This document shows, one piece after another, positions 1 to 6,085 of a DNA stretch of 6,977 bases. The notes under the pieces are model-generated. The model searched no databases. It worked only from the letters and a program-made list of their open reading frames with translations, and was not told the DNA's origin. The position numbers were made by a program, and so were the translations under genes. Source of the stretch: Deltaproteobacteria bacterium (GTDB lineage: Bacteria; Desulfobacterota; Desulfobacteria; Desulfobacterales; SURF-7); NCBI GenBank assembly GCA_019307665.1, contig JAFDJC010000172.1:1-6977 (forward strand), read 5' to 3'. Positions within the stretch are counted from its first letter, which is position 1; every line of letters starts with the position of its first letter.

Positions 1-987
1 TATATCAATTAAGCCTCGTTCTGATTCTTCGGCAATTCTGGCATCGTGATATTTTAAATCACCGCTCACATATACCTGGGCTCCGGAAAAAAGAAATTCA
101 TTCATAAGCGATGAGCCACTGCCGGAGCATACCGCTACTTTTTTTACTGTTAAGTCAGATCTGCCTGCAATTTTAACAGTCGCAAGTTTCATTTTTTCCC
201 TGATGCCTTCAGCAAATACATCAAGACTCACTTCCTCATCCAGGATACCTACACGGCCCAGACCCTGCCTGCCCATTTCGGAGACAACAGGATATACATC
301 ATATGCCATTGTCTCATAAGGATGATTTTCCTTCAACAGCTTTACAGTTGCGGAAATATTTTTTTTCAATACAAGTGCTTCTATCTTTGTTTCTTTTTCT
401 TGATTAACTTCATTAATGCGGCCTGAAAAGGGCTTTGCCCCGACTTCGGGCATAAATGTCCCAATACCCTCTGAACTGAATGAACAGCAGGAATAATTGC
501 CGAACCTTCCCGCGTCAGCCTTGAACAGTACATCGAGTATCTTCTGCGAATATTCCACCGGCACAAAAACCGCAAGTTTGTACACATCATTCGAATAAGG
601 CATCCCCAAAACCGCGGTATCTTTCAGGCCTATTCTTCCAGCGAGAATATCGTTAATTCCTCCTTCCACACTATCAAGATTCGTGTGAGCGGAAAACAGC
701 GACATATTGTTCATGGCCGCCTGCTGAATAATTGATCCTACGCCTCTTGAAAAATCAACGGTTCTTAACGGCTTGAATATCAGGGGGTGATGGGTTATCA
801 GAATATCGATATGGTCTTGGCATGCCTCATTGACAACTTGCATTGTAGGATCGAGTGCAACCCTGACCTTCTCCACTGTCTGGTCCGGATATCCACACTG
901 AAGTCCTACGTTGTCTTTTTCTTCAGCCAAAGCAGACGGTGCAATTTGATTCATTATGTCTACAATATCAATAGCTTTAGCATCCAT
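1..987 (-). CDS. NIF3/DUF34-family dinuclear-metal protein, YqfO-like, C-terminus cut by window edge
   Basis: Reading the minus strand from the ATG at 987 gives 329 codons without a stop up to the window edge, so the 3' end is missing. The family forms hexameric rings with a two-metal site. Its biochemical role is poorly settled (GTP cyclohydrolase-like and metal-handling roles have been proposed), so I assign family only. Visible marks are ITHHPLIF at residues 64-71 (metal-ligand pair H66/H67), AHTNLDS at 100-106 (D105 a likely ligand), VCSGSGSS at 286-293 and YVSGDLKYHDA at 306-316. Residues about 130-230 form the inserted middle domain that separates the long YqfO type (about 370 aa) from the short YbgI type (about 250 aa). 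The last conserved GH-x-x-(S/T)-E ligand motif should lie just outside the window. An AAGG-rich stretch sits about 11 nt upstream. The ATG at 993 is followed by a stop after four codons, so 987 is the start. Confidence 0.93.
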   Translation of the reverse strand, partial: MDAKAIDIVDIMNQIAPSALAEEKDNVGLQCGYPDQTVEKVRVALDPTMQVVNEACQDHIDILITHHPLIFKPLRTVDFSRGVGSIIQQAAMNNMSLFSAHTNLDSVEGGINDILAGRIGLKDTAVLGMPYSNDVYKLAVFVPVEYSQKILDVLFKADAGRFGNYSCCSFSSEGIGTFMPEVGAKPFSGRINEVNQEKETKIEALVLKKNISATVKLLKENHPYETMAYDVYPVVSEMGRQGLGRVGILDEEVSLDVFAEGIREKMKLATVKIAGRSDLTVKKVAVCSGSGSSLMNEFLFSGAQVYVSGDLKYHDARIAEESERGLIDI

Positions 988-1004
988 ACATAAACTGCCT
1001 TTTC

Positions 1005-1013
1005 CTTATACCA
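1005..1013 (-). promoter_or_regulatory. possible extended -10 element before the NIF3 gene
   Basis: On the minus strand TGGTATAAG matches the extended -10 pattern TGnTATAAT with one mismatch in the hexamer. It lies between the terminator at 1023-1062 and the NIF3 start, where a separate promoter would be expected. No convincing -35 is present. The implied start point, near 998, would leave a leader of only about 11 nt and cut away most of the AAGG ribosome site. Read-through from the upstream operon is an equally good explanation. Confidence 0.25.
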
Positions 1014-1022
1014 ACCATTAAA

Positions 1023-1062
1023 CGAAAAAAATATAAAAAAAGCGTGGTATCAACTACCACGC
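1023..1062 (-). terminator. intrinsic terminator after the tRNA
   Basis: On the minus strand an 8-bp perfect stem (GCGTGGTA paired with TACCACGC, 1042-1049 with 1055-1062) encloses a 5-nt loop. It is followed at once by seven T residues, then ATA and another seven T (about 1041-1025). This is a textbook Rho-independent terminator for leftward transcription. It would end transcripts coming from rpoD and the tRNA. The 107 bases between the tRNA and this hairpin (1063-1169) hold nothing I can recognise. Confidence 0.92.
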
Positions 1063-1169
1063 CTTAATAATCCATGCTGTTTCAGGTATCGAAATTTCAT
1101 AATCTATTATTCCAGCCTGTATTAAGCATATATAGTATCCATCCTTCCATAATGGCTTTGTAAAAAGTA

Positions 1170-1243
1170 TGGGCCCACCTGGATTCGAACCAGGGACCGA
1201 CCGGTTATGAGCCGGTGGCTCTGCCAGACTGAGCTATGGGCCC
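1170..1243 (-). tRNA. tRNA with CAU anticodon (tRNA-Ile2 or elongator tRNA-Met)
   Basis: A complete 74-nt cloverleaf folds on the minus strand: 7-bp acceptor stem GGGCCCA/TGGGCCC, 4-bp D stem GCTC/GAGC, 5-bp anticodon stem ACCGG/CCGGT with loop CTCATAA (anticodon CAT at 1209-1207), 5-nt variable loop, and T arm CCTGG-TTCGAAT-CCAGG. The discriminator base is A (1170). CCA is not encoded and must be added after transcription. It is not the initiator: the acceptor starts with a proper G1-C72 pair and the anticodon stem lacks the three consecutive G-C pairs next to the loop. CAU tRNAs can be elongator Met, or Ile2 whose C34 is changed to lysidine by TilS. The acceptor has C4-G69 and C5-G68, pairs reported to favour TilS recognition of Ile2, so Ile2 is slightly preferred. 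The gene lies 60 bp downstream of rpoD with no terminator between. Confidence 0.97.
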
Positions 1244-1265
1244 TTAAAAAAAATACAACTTTACT

Positions 1266-1293
1266 AATTAACTTTATATTCCTTTTTTGTCAA
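1266..1293 (-). promoter_or_regulatory. possible tRNA promoter in the rpoD-tRNA spacer
   Basis: On the minus strand a perfect TTGACA (1293-1288) lies 16 bp before TTAATT (1271-1266), a weak match to the -10 consensus. Transcription would start near 1258, about 15 nt before the tRNA 5' end, a normal distance for a tRNA promoter. The weak -10 and the very AT-rich context make chance plausible. The tRNA could instead be made by read-through from dnaG-rpoD. Confidence 0.3.
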
Positions 1294-1303
1294 TATGAAC
1301 AGC

Positions 1304-3355
1304 CTATGTTTCAATAAAATTTTTCAGTTTCTTGCTGCGTGTGGGATGCCTCAACTTACGTAACGCCTTGGCTTCAATTTGCCTGATACGTTCCCTTGTC
1401 ACCGAAAAATCAGTTCCTACCTCTTCAAGTGTATGGTCTGCCTTTTCCCCAATTCCAAAGCGCATTCTCAACACTTTTTCTTCACGGGGTGTCAATGTTG
1501 CCAAAATCTTCCGGGTCTGCTCGGCCAGGTTCATACTTATAGCCGCATCAGCAGGCAGCATAAATTTTTTGTCTTCAATAAAATCTCCAAGGTGACTGTC
1601 TTCTTCTTCCCCGATCGGTGTTTCCAATGATATCGGTTCTCTTGCGATCTTTAAAACCCTGCGGACTTTGTCCAATGGTATTTCCATTTTTGCAGCAATT
1701 TCCTCGGGTGACGGTTCACGCCCCAACTCCTGAACCAGATACCTGGATGTTCGGATAAGCTTATTTATGGTCTCTATCATATGAACCGGTATTCGAATTG
1801 TTCTTGCCTGATCTGCTATCGCTCTAGTGATGGCCTGCCTTATCCACCATGTTGCGTATGTACTGAACTTGTACCCTCTTCTGTATTCAAATTTATCCAC
1901 CGCCTTCATAAGGCCGATGTTGCCTTCCTGAATCAGATCAAGAAACTGTAGTCCTCGATTTGAATATTTTTTTGCAATACTGACAACCAGTCTCAAATTC
2001 GCCCTGACCAACTCTTTCTTTGCTGATTTTGCTCTGGAACGGCCGTCATTAACAAATGTCATAATCCGTTTCAATATTCTGCTGTTTGCTTTAACCGCCA
2101 GGGTCCTTCTTTCAATCTGACCCCGTATTGCCTTGCATCGCATAAATATATCCGCAAGCTTATTCTTTTTGAGGTCGCTTTTTTTGCCTGCCCATTTAAT
2201 AAAATTGGTTTTGGTGGTTAGGTTGCCCCTGAACTCGGTCACAGGTGTATTTATCAGTTCAGCCTGCCTGACAATTTCATTATTCATATCATCAAACCAT
2301 TTGATTTCCCCTCTCAGCCTGTCCTCTATCCTGTCGATAGTACGACTCTCAAAACGCCAGTCTTTCAATAACTCAAAAATCTTTGCGCTTCTGCGTGCAA
2401 TTGACCTTCTTATCCTGCGCTGTTCGTCAGAGTCAGAGTCCAGTTCAAAAAGCTTTTCCCTAAGACTCCAATTTTCTCTATCAACCTCTTTAATGGAACG
2501 AATCATATCCAAGAATGTCTCTATTTTCTGGACCTCGTCAACATAGACATCTCCCTCATCAATATCCCTCAAAATATTTTTTGGCCGTACATTGCCGATT
2601 TCGATGTTGTCTCCGAGGGCGAGAATACTCTCAATTCCAAGAGCTGTTTCAAGCATTGATTTTAAAACTTCCTGTTCTCCTGCCTCGATTTTTTTAGCAA
2701 TCTCTATTTCACCCTCACGACTTAAAAGGGTAACCATTCCCATTTCACGAAGATACATCTTAACAGGATCTGTAACAGTTCCAAAGTCAGCCTCTGAAAA
2801 AGTAACCGCGGGTTTGACTTTGGCCGAATCTTTTTTGGCCTTTGCCGGAGACTTTTTCTTCTTTTTCTCCACCACGTTAACATCCAGCTCGTCAAGCATC
2901 ATCAATATATTATCTGTCTGCTCTGAAGATTTAAGTTCTTCAGGAATGACTTCATAGATCTCCTCATAAGTGAGCTCGCCCTGCTTTTTACCTTTCTCAA
3001 GCAGAATCTTAATTGTCTTATTAATTAATTTTTTCGGGGCTTTTACTTCTATTGCTTTTTTGTCAGACACGTTATTTTTCTTTACTGCCTTTTTCGGCGC
3101 GGCCTTTTTAACAACCGTCTTTTTCGGCGCGGCCTTTTTAACAACCATTTTTTTAGGCGCTGCCTTTTTAACAACCATTTTTTTAGGCGCTGCCTTTTTA
3201 ACAACCGTCTTTTTCGGCGCTGCCTTTTTCGGCGCGGCTTTTTTAGGCACGGTTTTTTTAGCAACCGTCTTTTTCGGCGCTGTCTTTTTAACAACCGTCC
3301 TTTTCGGCGCGGCTTTTTTTGATATCTTCTGTTTTTCGGCTGACTTTTTTGGCAT
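1304..3355 (-). CDS. rpoD: RNA polymerase primary sigma factor RpoD (sigma70/sigmaA) with Lys/Ala/Pro-rich N-terminal repeats
   Basis: The 683-residue protein is the housekeeping sigma subunit that directs core RNA polymerase to -10/-35 promoters. Residues 1-95 are a highly basic tail made of decapeptide repeats. Region 1.1 is at about 108-163, followed by a second Lys-rich linker at 163-181. Region 1.2 is at about 193-227 (DPVKMYLREMG). A long non-conserved region spans about 230-440. Region 2 is at about 447-526 (RANLRLVVSIAKKY, DLIQEGNIGLMKAVDKFEY, FSTYATWWIRQAITRA). Q507 and T510 match the -10-reading residues of E. coli sigma70 (Q437, T440). Region 3 spans about 527-600. Region 4 is at about 613-675, with the -35-binding helix-turn-helix and VTRERIRQIEAKALRKLRHP. 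The long spacer and region 1.1 mark it as a primary rather than an alternative sigma. The ATG overlaps the dnaG stop by one base, and AAAAGGAGG lies 9 nt upstream inside dnaG, which suggests translational coupling. The core is typical; the repeat tail is the unusual part. Confidence 0.99.
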   Translation of the reverse strand: MPKKSAEKQKISKKAAPKRTVVKKTAPKKTVAKKTVPKKAAPKKAAPKKTVVKKAAPKKMVVKKAAPKKMVVKKAAPKKTVVKKAAPKKAVKKNNVSDKKAIEVKAPKKLINKTIKILLEKGKKQGELTYEEIYEVIPEELKSSEQTDNILMMLDELDVNVVEKKKKKSPAKAKKDSAKVKPAVTFSEADFGTVTDPVKMYLREMGMVTLLSREGEIEIAKKIEAGEQEVLKSMLETALGIESILALGDNIEIGNVRPKNILRDIDEGDVYVDEVQKIETFLDMIRSIKEVDRENWSLREKLFELDSDSDEQRRIRRSIARRSAKIFELLKDWRFESRTIDRIEDRLRGEIKWFDDMNNEIVRQAELINTPVTEFRGNLTTKTNFIKWAGKKSDLKKNKLADIFMRCKAIRGQIERRTLAVKANSRILKRIMTFVNDGRSRAKSAKKELVRANLRLVVSIAKKYSNRGLQFLDLIQEGNIGLMKAVDKFEYRRGYKFSTYATWWIRQAITRAIADQARTIRIPVHMIETINKLIRTSRYLVQELGREPSPEEIAAKMEIPLDKVRRVLKIAREPISLETPIGEEEDSHLGDFIEDKKFMLPADAAISMNLAEQTRKILATLTPREEKVLRMRFGIGEKADHTLEEVGTDFSVTRERIRQIEAKALRKLRHPTRSKKLKNFIET
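3086..3325 (-). repeat. 30-bp in-frame tandem repeats encoding Lys/Ala/Pro-rich decapeptides in RpoD
   Basis: Residues 11-90 of RpoD are eight decapeptides in unbroken register, close to VVKKAAPKK(T/M/A). The first (11-20) and third (31-40) are the most diverged, and the fourth (41-50) is built from two five-residue halves. At DNA level the units at 3146-3175 and 3176-3205 are identical over all 30 bases, and the neighbours differ by only a few substitutions. The composition resembles histone-H1-like and AlgP-type KAAP repeats, and the basic N-terminal tails of actinobacterial principal sigma factors. The repeated A5-A7 runs on the coding strand, plus the 30-bp periodicity, make length change by slippage likely. 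Confidence 0.95.
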
Positions 3356-5130
3356 TAAGAATAGCCTCCTTTTAATGCAGTATATTTTTCTTTTACCAGT
3401 CGCTGCTTTTCCTCCAGCAGTTTGATAAGCGTTTCCTGGTCATTTTTTTCTTCTGCGACCTGAATCTCTATGTCCAACAAACGGTCATCACGAATAGAAC
3501 TGCTGGACATGAACTGGTTCAAAAGGCTGCGACATCCTTCATAGTCCCAGCGATATTCTTTGACGGAAAGGGAGACAATCAGACGCTGCTCTTCCCTGTC
3601 CTGCGTGATCATCCTCAAATCAAACGGCTTAGATGCGTCTGTATTCGTGTTGTCAATAACCTTTTGGCCTATTGCTTTCAATGTTTCGCTCTTAAAACGA
3701 TAAAGAACTTTGCGTTTTTTTATTTCACCCATAATATCGGGGTCGGGGAACTGAAGCATCATGACAAGGATGCTTTCTTCCATTCTGCTCCACTTCTGTT
3801 TCTCAGGAACATTTACTTTCATCCCACCTGACTTCCTGCCACACTCTTCCCTAACTTTCTCAAGAATCGCAGCTTCATCAACACCTATTGTCTCAGAAAG
3901 TTTCTTGATATACAAAGACCGTTTTACCTTATCATCAATCCGGGCAAGGTGGATCTTCATCTCTGAAATTACGTTCATTATCCCGTCTACTGAAAGGCCA
4001 TAATTTTTAACTGCAAAATCAGTTAAAAAATCCATAAGCCCCATAGCACTACCGGCTTCTTTCTTAAACGCTTCCGGACCGAATTCGGATAAATATGAGT
4101 CCGGATCAAATCCCTGTGAAAGCACCAGAATACGTGGTTCAACATCATTATTTAATATATGTACACATCGCGCCGCAGCTTTTATGCCCGCTTCATCTGA
4201 GTCATAAACAAGCGTTACTTTACGGGAATGCCCTTTAAGAATGAGGACATGCTCCTGGGTAAGGGCTGTGCCAAGTGTCGCGACAACATTATTGATGCCA
4301 TGCCTGCAAAGCGCCAGGAGGTCCATGTATCCCTCAACGATATATGCCATCCCTTCCTGCCTGCATCTCTGTTTTGTCATATGAAGGCCATAAAGAGAAC
4401 GGCTTTTGCTGTAAACAGGTGTTTCCGGACTATTGAGATATTTCGGCATCGAGTCATCCATCACTCGACCTCCAAAACCTGTTACCCTTGCCCCTGCATC
4501 ACAAATCGGAAATATTACCCTGTTTCTGAAACGGTCATAAAAACCGCCGCGTTGATTCGAAATGATCAAACCGGCTTTTTCAATCAACGATTCCGGAACT
4601 CTTTTCCCAGACAAAAAACGTTTAAGACCTTCCCAGCCGGGAGGCGCATATCCCAGACTAAAATTATCGACGATCTGTCTTGTGATGCCTCTTCTTTCGA
4701 GATACCCCAGGGCATTTTTCCCTGTGTTGTTATCAATAAGCTGACTGTGAAAGTAATCGCGGGCGAGTTTATTGATAGTAAAAAGCTTTTCTCTTTCGCT
4801 ATATTCTCTTTTTCCGGAAGCTGATGTTTGCCGGTCAGGAATTTCAATCCCGTATTTAGCCGCAAGTTTTCTAACAGTTTCTGTGAACGAGATCCCATCA
4901 CTTTCCATTATAAAACTGATCACATCCCCACCTACACCACACCCGAAGCAGTGATATATCTGTTTGTCCGCGTTGACCGAAAACGAAGGCGTTTTTTCTG
5001 AATGGAACGGACAGAGGCCCACATAATTTTTTCCAGCCTTTTTTAGTATCACTGATTCAGATACTATATCGACAATATCAGCAGCATTTTTAACATCAGC
5101 CACCTTATCTTCGGGAATAATAATTGCCAA
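3355..5130 (-). CDS. dnaG: DNA primase DnaG
   Basis: The 591-residue protein makes the RNA primers for leading- and lagging-strand DNA synthesis and works with the replicative helicase DnaB. The N-terminal CHC2 zinc domain has ligands C40, H43, C61 and C64 (CPFH and CFGC). The primase core follows, with RVIFPICDAGARVTGFGGR at 204-222 and KYLNSPETPVYSK at 230-242. The Toprim catalytic motifs are EGYMD (E266), VYDSDEAG (D310, D312) and the acidic FDPDSYL (341-347). The C-terminal portion, about 440-591, is the more divergent helicase-interaction domain. Length is normal for the family. The start is TTG at 5130: the codon just before it in frame is TAA, GGAGG lies 9 nt upstream, and the predicted MAIIIPEDKV start aligns with known primases. 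It forms an operon with rpoD. No rpsU is visible upstream, unlike the classical E. coli rpsU-dnaG-rpoD order. Confidence 0.99.
   Translation of the reverse strand: MAIIIPEDKVADVKNAADIVDIVSESVILKKAGKNYVGLCPFHSEKTPSFSVNADKQIYHCFGCGVGGDVISFIMESDGISFTETVRKLAAKYGIEIPDRQTSASGKREYSEREKLFTINKLARDYFHSQLIDNNTGKNALGYLERRGITRQIVDNFSLGYAPPGWEGLKRFLSGKRVPESLIEKAGLIISNQRGGFYDRFRNRVIFPICDAGARVTGFGGRVMDDSMPKYLNSPETPVYSKSRSLYGLHMTKQRCRQEGMAYIVEGYMDLLALCRHGINNVVATLGTALTQEHVLILKGHSRKVTLVYDSDEAGIKAAARCVHILNNDVEPRILVLSQGFDPDSYLSEFGPEAFKKEAGSAMGLMDFLTDFAVKNYGLSVDGIMNVISEMKIHLARIDDKVKRSLYIKKLSETIGVDEAAILEKVREECGRKSGGMKVNVPEKQKWSRMEESILVMMLQFPDPDIMGEIKKRKVLYRFKSETLKAIGQKVIDNTNTDASKPFDLRMITQDREEQRLIVSLSVKEYRWDYEGCRSLLNQFMSSSSIRDDRLLDIEIQVAEEKNDQETLIKLLEEKQRLVKEKYTALKGGYS
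3356..3373 (-). promoter_or_regulatory. ribosome binding site of rpoD inside the dnaG 3' end
   Basis: On the minus strand AAAAGGAGG (3373-3365) lies 9 nt before the rpoD ATG and within the last codons of dnaG (it encodes part of Lys-Gly-Gly). The dnaG stop and rpoD start share one base as TAATG. A strong own site plus stop-start overlap suggests that ribosomes finishing dnaG can reinitiate on rpoD, while rpoD can also be loaded independently and so reach a higher level than primase. Confidence 0.85.
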
Positions 5131-5144
5131 TTAATGAGGCCTCC
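5128..5144 (-). promoter_or_regulatory. dnaG ribosome site and TTG start
   Basis: On the minus strand GGAGG (5144-5140) is followed after 9 nt by TTG. The codon before TTG in frame is TAA, so no upstream start is possible. The next in-frame candidates (GTG at codon 10, or later) would cut into the conserved N-terminus ahead of the zinc domain. A weak TTG start behind a strong Shine-Dalgarno is a plausible way to keep primase low relative to RpoD. Confidence 0.88.
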
Positions 5145-5293
5145 GCTTGAAAAAGATAAAAAAAGAAATACAACAGGCGGGGTTTTCCGGAAACACCTTT
5201 ACTTGAGTGGATACAGACTTAATTAAGCTATGATTAAACATAAAATCAATTATGTTCCTATGTTAAATCTCAAATTACACTAATTTTGCTAAA
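5131..5293 (-). other. dnaG-rpoD 5' leader, about 160 nt
   Basis: This is the stretch between the predicted start point and dnaG. It contains an AT-rich 7-bp hairpin on the minus strand (AACATAA paired with TTATGTT, + coordinates 5237-5256, 6-nt loop), a 10-bp palindrome CTTAATTAAG (5218-5227), and a weak GC-containing hairpin at 5180-5198 followed 12 or more nt later by a T-rich run. I recognise no riboswitch or ribosomal-protein leader. The hairpins are weak enough to be chance in AT-rich DNA. Confidence 0.35.
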
Positions 5294-5299
5294 TATTTG

Positions 5300-5328
5300 A
5301 TAGTATTTTAGTATTGATCATCTGTCAA
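5300..5328 (-). promoter_or_regulatory. sigma70-type promoter for dnaG-rpoD
   Basis: On the minus strand a consensus TTGACA (5328-5323) is separated by exactly 17 bp from TACTAT (5305-5300), four of six matches to TATAAT with the key first T, second A and last T kept. The start point would be near 5293. The promoter sits 34 bp after the hisA stop and about 160 nt before the dnaG start, placing dnaG-rpoD under their own control rather than solely under the his genes. Since it matches the consensus read by RpoD, the operon is probably self-dependent. Confidence 0.75.
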
Positions 5329-5361
5329 GATAAATAAACCTCAAATAAATTTTTTAATTTT

Positions 5362-6084
5362 TTATGCGGCCATCAATATTGCCTCTTTCAAATTCAATGT
5401 ACCTTCATACAGCGCTCTTCCGGTAATAACACCTGTAACCCCTGATTTTTCAAGTGGCAAAAGATTTTTTATATCATCAATTGTCGAAACACCCCCGGAG
5501 GCGACAATCGGAATCGATACTGACTCTGCAAGACGTTTTGTCTCATCAATGTTCGGACCCGTTTGCATGCCGTCACGATGAATGTCTGTAAAATTGATTG
5601 CCGCCACACCTGAATCCTCAAATTGTCTCGCCAGACCGATGGCATCAACATCCGTTGTTTCCGTCCACCCTTCAACCGCAACAAGTCCGTTACGGGCATC
5701 GATTCCTACAACAATCCTGTTGGGAAACGTCCCGCAGGCTTCCCGTACAAAATCCGGGTTCCTGACAGCCTCAGTACCGATGATGACCCTGTCAACTCCA
5801 AGATCAAGATACATGCCGATGGTTTTGATATCCCTGATCCCTCCCCCCACCTGAACCGGTACATCAATTTTTTCTACAATTTTTTTAATCTGCGATTGAT
5901 TTTTCGGTGTCTTTTCAACAGCGCCGTCAAGGTCAACCAGGTGTATCATACCAGCCCCGTCCTCTTCCCAGCGCTGGGCCATTGCCGCAGGGTCATCGGA
6001 AAAAATCGTTTCCGCATCCATTCGCCCCTGCAAAAGTCTTACACATTTTCCATTTTTAATATCAACAGCCGGTATGATTATCAT
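5362..6084 (-). CDS. hisA: HisA, ProFAR isomerase (histidine biosynthesis)
   Basis: The 240-residue TIM-barrel enzyme catalyses the Amadori-type isomerisation of ProFAR to PRFAR, in the cytoplasm. The start MIIIPAVDIKNGKCVRLLQG carries the catalytic D8. The second catalytic Asp is D129 in VGIDARNG. Phosphate-binding glycine motifs are at QVGGGIRD (78-85), IIGTEAVRNP (101-110), VASGGVS (194-200) and VITGRALYEG (219-228). TDIHRDGMQTGP (166-177) is the usual substrate-loop region. Length is standard. I chose the ATG at 6084. A longer frame runs up to 6150, but it overlaps hisB by 21 codons and the conserved family start is at 6084. That ATG begins one nucleotide after the hisB stop, with AAGGGA 10 nt upstream inside hisB, so hisB and hisA are probably coupled. 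HisF, which acts on the product, is not next to it. Confidence 0.98.
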   Translation of the reverse strand: MIIIPAVDIKNGKCVRLLQGRMDAETIFSDDPAAMAQRWEEDGAGMIHLVDLDGAVEKTPKNQSQIKKIVEKIDVPVQVGGGIRDIKTIGMYLDLGVDRVIIGTEAVRNPDFVREACGTFPNRIVVGIDARNGLVAVEGWTETTDVDAIGLARQFEDSGVAAINFTDIHRDGMQTGPNIDETKRLAESVSIPIVASGGVSTIDDIKNLLPLEKSGVTGVITGRALYEGTLNLKEAILMAA

Positions 6085-6085
6085 T

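Noticed and set aside
787..993. Plus-strand 68-codon frame and minus-strand 69-codon frame at 381-590
   Set aside because: Both are shadows within the NIF3 gene, whose frame is open from 987 to 1 and carries the family motifs.
1063..1126. CTTAATA (1063-1069) and TATTAAG (1120-1126) as a structured RNA element
   Set aside because: Seven AT-rich pairs more than 50 nt apart are expected by chance, and nothing else supports a fold.
1170..1243. Initiator tRNA-fMet
   Set aside because: G1-C72 is paired and the anticodon stem has no three consecutive G-C pairs at the loop, so the initiator features are missing.
3082..3294. Minus-strand 70-codon Arg/Lys-rich frame
   Set aside because: This is a frame-shifted shadow of the same rpoD repeat tract. 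The rpoD frame continues through it into conserved sigma regions.
2970..3425. Plus-strand 151-codon frame with repeats like FFGAAFLTTVFFGAAFL, resembling a membrane protein
   Set aside because: It is the antisense reading of the Lys/Ala/Pro codon repeats of RpoD. The apparent hydrophobic periodicity comes from AAA/GCC/GTT codons read backwards, and there is no independent start signal.
4228..4824. Plus-strand 198-codon frame
   Set aside because: It lies wholly antisense within the conserved primase catalytic core, shows no recognisable motif, and has no ribosome site.
5329..5361. Terminator after hisA
   Set aside because: The region has A/T runs but no GC-containing stem before a T-run, so no intrinsic terminator can be called.
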